Positions 61,242 through 64,000 of a DNA stretch of 64,000 nt are shown here, one piece after another. Made by a program: the position numbers and the translations under genes. Below the pieces are notes generated by a model. It saw only the letters and a program-made list of their open reading frames with translations, was not told the origin of the DNA and made no database searches. The first letter of the stretch is position 1. Each line of letters opens with the position of its first letter. This stretch comes from Clostridium sp. chh4-2 (GTDB taxonomy: Bacteria; Bacillota; Clostridia; Lachnospirales; Lachnospiraceae), in NCBI RefSeq assembly GCF_002899675.1, contig NZ_PKUU01000015.1, positions 90,993-154,992 on the forward strand, written 5' to 3'.

Positions 61242-62528
61242 CTATCCAATTTCATCGCTGATCAAATCCACCAGCAAAATCAATGTTCTGATCAGGTGAT
61301 ACGGGTCTTTCACCGGAAGTCTTCCGCCTACCTGCCCCATCACCGGCAGCCCCCTCCTGTCTCTGATCTGAATCCATTCTCCCACCTGCTTATCAGGATT
61401 GGGAAATGTCCGGAATGTATAATCATGGTACCGTTTATATTCTTCCAGACATATTTCATCCCCATAATACAGATATCCCATCAGATTGGCATAGATCGTC
61501 TCCAGATTGGTCCACCACATCTTATTGCTCCAATCCCGCCATGCGCCGAATGCCAAATCCTTCTCCTCTTTAAGATAGGAGCCTTTGGGTTCGCCTCCAT
61601 CCCGGTCCAGATAATAATACATGCCGCCGTATTCTTCATCCCAGCCCATTTTACTGATCTTCTTAATTACCTCCAGCGCTGTTTTCTGTGCCTCTTCCAT
61701 CCCCAGCCATCTGGCCGCCTGGATGATGAACCACATGCATTCCTCCGTATGGCCCGGATTGATATGGCGTCCATACAGTGTATCCAGCGGCTCGTAATCC
61801 GCCCCCAGGCATTCCAGCAGCACCATATCTTCGGTCAGAAAATGCTTCAGTTCCATTTCGATGGAATACCGGCAGATTTCCCTGGCAAATTCCGCTTCCT
61901 GAAATAGTTCAAACTTTGACAATGCATCCGCCAGTTCATAAGAGGTATTGATCATAATCATATAGGCCGCCTGGCTGCGCCAGCCCTTTGGCAGCACATC
62001 CGGCGCGGTGCGGAATGTATTATTTTTAAGCTGTTCTGCGGCATGTCCCAGCATGCGGTAGGCCCGCTCCACCCGTTTCCGGTCATGATTCAGCACGCTG
62101 GCCGCCGCCAGGCCCATAGCCACAAAACAGTCGGCAAAGGAACTGATCGATTTGCTCCCATAAGGTTCCATCACCTCTGCCTGATTCTCCTCATCCAATA
62201 CAAATGCAGCCGTATCTCCCGGCAAAATGCAGTATTTCTCAAGAAAATCACCGCCGTTAAGAGCCAGTTCCCGGCAGGAATTTTTAAGTGTTTCATCCAT
62301 CATCAGAGTTTCATTCTGAGCCAGTTTGGAATAAATCCATGTGCACCTGCCCTGGGACCAGACGTATTTCTCTTTTGACATCAGGCGGTCCCCAAATACA
62401 TTGTAGCAGGTATAAAAGCCTCCGCTTTGGGGGTCCGTTTTATCCATCCAGTAGGGAAGAATTTCCTTTAACAATGTATTTCTGTAATATTTCTTCCGTT
62501 CTAAAAGCAGTCCTTGTTCATCTCTCAT
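61242..62528 (-). CDS. AGE family epimerase/isomerase
   Basis: The 428-residue protein is of the N-acylglucosamine 2-epimerase / cellobiose 2-epimerase family, an (alpha/alpha)6 barrel: GGFYTCYNVFGDRLMSKEKY, VWSQGRCTWIYSKLAQNE, GRHINPGHTEECMWFIIQAA with the active-site His, GGMYYYLDRDGGEP, MWWTNLETIYANLMGYLYYG and WEQ-like HDYTFRTFPNPDKQVGEW. It should interconvert C2 epimers of a sugar such as GlcNAc/ManNAc or a glucose/mannose-type unit. The ATG at 62528 is preceded by GAAGGGATG; an in-frame TTG seven codons earlier is also possible. Confidence 0.88.
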   Translation of the reverse strand: MRDEQGLLLERKKYYRNTLLKEILPYWMDKTDPQSGGFYTCYNVFGDRLMSKEKYVWSQGRCTWIYSKLAQNETLMMDETLKNSCRELALNGGDFLEKYCILPGDTAAFVLDEENQAEVMEPYGSKSISSFADCFVAMGLAAASVLNHDRKRVERAYRMLGHAAEQLKNNTFRTAPDVLPKGWRSQAAYMIMINTSYELADALSKFELFQEAEFAREICRYSIEMELKHFLTEDMVLLECLGADYEPLDTLYGRHINPGHTEECMWFIIQAARWLGMEEAQKTALEVIKKISKMGWDEEYGGMYYYLDRDGGEPKGSYLKEEKDLAFGAWRDWSNKMWWTNLETIYANLMGYLYYGDEICLEEYKRYHDYTFRTFPNPDKQVGEWIQIRDRRGLPVMGQVGGRLPVKDPYHLIRTLILLVDLISDEIG

Positions 62529-62622
62529 CGTGCAAATACATCCCTTCAAGCGGAAAGGGATATCATCAACGATACCCCTTTCTCTTAGTATTATTTAAAC
62601 CTCGTAATTGAGAGGATACCGA

Positions 62623-63768
62623 TCAATTACCAAGCATTTTATATAACTCCAGGGCTTCGTTCATCACATCAAACATCACATATTGGTCTACAGGAACCTT
62701 TTCTTTGATTCTCTCTGAATCGATGAATACCTGCTGCTGGCTTTCATAACATTTTTTAATAGAATCGTCCGCCAGGCCCTCTTCCACATCCTTTGCCGTC
62801 AGCCATTCATAATTATCTTTTGTAGCTATGATGGTTTCCGGATCTGCTTCGATCTCTTTGGCAAGCCATCTGCAGACTTCATCTATATTATCTTTTCTAT
62901 AATCCATAGCCTTTAAAATGGCGGCATAAAAACGCACGATCGCGTCGTGATTGTCTTTGGCAAATGCTTCCGTCACAATAAAGCTTCCCGGAAATGCAAC
63001 CTGATCAAAGAAATCTGCATTCCCAGCCAAAGTCACAACATTGTCGCCCATTTTATCGCGGATAATGTTGGTGCTGGGCGACCAGGTGGCGCAGGCGTCC
63101 ACTTTACCGCTTACCATAGCCGTAACAGCTCCGTTGGCATCCATTTCCACCAGTTCCATATCATCACGTGTCATTCCGGCCTTCTGAAGCGCCAGATCAA
63201 GAACAATCTCAGAAGAGGTTCCGGCTGTTACAGCCACAATCTTTCCCTTCAAATCCTCGATCTTTTCTATCCCCTTCTCCTTATTGGCCATAACCTCATC
63301 CGATTTTCCAAAAAGATCCAGCCCAAAGATCTGGGCCTGCCCCTCAATGCATAATGCGTGGGCTCCGTGTCCGATCTGAGATATATCAATATCTCCCGAA
63401 GCCATAGCCGCGATCTCCGCCGGGCCTCCCTGGAACTGCACCAAATCCACGGTAATTCCGACTTTATCAAAGAATCCTCCGTCACGGGCCGCAATGATCG
63501 CAGAGGCGCTTCCCATATTCGGCATGTAAGCGATTCTCAGATGAACCGGAGCATAGTCTGTCTTAGATGAGTTTTCCTTCTGGGCTTCTGTGACCGCTTC
63601 CGTGGCGGCAGAGGCAGTTGTAGAGGCCGCTGTAGTTGCAGCTTCCGTCTGTTTTTCAGTTTCCGGTGCGGGTGTTCCCTGCGGCTCTGCCTTAGGCTGG
63701 GCTGTGCATCCTGACAGCATAGAGGCGGTTAGGGCGAGGGCGGCAAATGCCTTAAAAGATTTTTTCAT
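62623..63768 (-). CDS. ABC transporter substrate-binding lipoprotein, SsuA/NMT1-like (no ATPase or permease nearby)
   Basis: The 381-residue protein has a lipoprotein signal peptide with lipobox LSGC (Cys21), an Ala/Thr/Glu-rich tether, and a type 2 binding fold (LRIAYMPNMGSASAIIAARD, VQFQGGPAEIAAMASGDIDI, GKIVAVTAGTSSEIVLDLAL). It is a paralogue of the protein at 461-1579 and shares several phrases. No permease or ATPase gene is next to it in the window; it heads a set with an epimerase and ROK regulator. Its partner could be the 1601-3172 components or genes elsewhere. Confidence 0.92.
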   Translation of the reverse strand: MKKSFKAFAALALTASMLSGCTAQPKAEPQGTPAPETEKQTEAATTAASTTASAATEAVTEAQKENSSKTDYAPVHLRIAYMPNMGSASAIIAARDGGFFDKVGITVDLVQFQGGPAEIAAMASGDIDISQIGHGAHALCIEGQAQIFGLDLFGKSDEVMANKEKGIEKIEDLKGKIVAVTAGTSSEIVLDLALQKAGMTRDDMELVEMDANGAVTAMVSGKVDACATWSPSTNIIRDKMGDNVVTLAGNADFFDQVAFPGSFIVTEAFAKDNHDAIVRFYAAILKAMDYRKDNIDEVCRWLAKEIEADPETIIATKDNYEWLTAKDVEEGLADDSIKKCYESQQQVFIDSERIKEKVPVDQYVMFDVMNEALELYKMLGN

Positions 63769-63788
63769 GATACTTCCTCCTTTGTTTT

Positions 63789-63825
63789 ATTATATAGTTT
63801 CGTTATATTGTTACATAACTATATA
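63789..63825. promoter_or_regulatory. promoter region of the substrate-binding protein gene with inverted repeat
   Basis: TATATAGTT (63791-63799), 17 bases, AACTATATA (63817-63825) is a perfect 9-bp inverted repeat. On the minus strand it includes TATAAT (63794-63789), which would serve as the -10 box. A repressor site is likely; the ROK protein is a candidate. Confidence 0.55.
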
Positions 63826-63888
63826 ATAAATCATTTTTTAGAGTCCGTCAACAGCTGCCACAAATCTTTATTTAGTTTCGGAAGAAAC

Positions 63889-64000
63889 GCCGGAAAGAAG
63901 GGGGAACCTGGGCGGGCGGCGGAAATCATAAGGAATAGGGGATTCGAGTTTCGACCCTAAGAGGTACTAAGGCCGCCAGAAACGGAAAAAGGCAGAGCGG
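63889..64000 (+). repeat. third copy of palindromic family P1 (element I), cut by the window end
   Basis: From GCCGGAAAGAAGG onward it matches element D read on the minus strand: CCTGGGCGGGCGGCGGAAAT, AATAGGGGATTCG, CGACCCTAAG, TACTAAGGCCGCCA and CGGAAAAAGGCAG. The conserved hairpin core should begin just past the window end. Confidence 0.85.

Overview
The window looks like chromosome of a Gram-positive gut anaerobe of the Lachnospiraceae type (Hungatella/Enterocloster/Lachnoclostridium-like). Supporting signs are strong AGGAGG ribosome sites, lipobox substrate-binding proteins, a LacI/ROK/LysR/Rrf2 regulator set, MutS2 in place of a MutL-linked MutS, a YhaM-type nuclease, RlmD, a CshA/DbpA-type DEAD helicase, and a secreted protein with ATSSNA linkers and choline-binding repeats. 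Placement below family level is inference. Most genes lie on the minus strand. No tRNA, rRNA, CRISPR array or intact transposase was seen.

Layout. 1-4.3 kb: a LacI regulator followed by an SsuABC/TauABC-like importer and a truncated esterase gene, with matching LacI-type operators before both the regulator and the importer. 4.6-8.1 kb: DUF3783 and DUF2284 proteins, then araD and an AraB-like kinase. 8.7-13.8 kb: a peptidoglycan or polysaccharide deacetylase, a LysR regulator, a two-subunit chromate transporter and an ArsC-like protein. 13.8-17.6 kb: a two-gene operon encoding a nuclease-STAND NTPase (candidate anti-phage protein) and a small acidic partner. 17.6-25 kb: a chemoreceptor, a HAD hydrolase, a membrane GDPD, and a divergent Rrf2/nitroreductase pair with two clear operators. 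25-33.5 kb: a WYL-helicase-nuclease protein, a YdeI-like protein, a large secreted C1 peptidase whose catalytic segments are in swapped order, and an SGNH esterase. 34-38.5 kb: an AT-rich accessory islet with RhuM, a decayed second RhuM, a DUF1016/YhcG remnant and orphan genes. 38.6-58.9 kb: mostly housekeeping (RlmD, YhaM, an HtrA-like pseudoprotease, MutS2, a two-component system, NagA, CoA-disulfide reductase with rhodanese domain plus Crp, an M20 amidohydrolase with YfcC transporter and LysR, YitT, DEAD helicase). 59-63.8 kb: a ROK regulator, an AGE-family epimerase and an orphan substrate-binding protein.

The most unusual property is in the gaps. At least five families of dispersed palindromic elements fill the long intergenic spaces. 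Three are long inverted repeats of about 210-350 bp with arms of 50-83 bp that are perfect or nearly so. One of these (19896-20246, 20495-20786 and a copy cut at 63889-64000) keeps a conserved two-hairpin core whose stem sequences differ between copies but still pair. A second family (8286-8552, 23499-23742, half copy 11587-11681) shares a core TGAGCGSAGCGAGTT in its two complete copies. A short family of about 45-bp hairpins forms arrays at the 3' ends of genes and supplies the stop codon of araD. No protein in the window is an obvious mobiliser of any of them.
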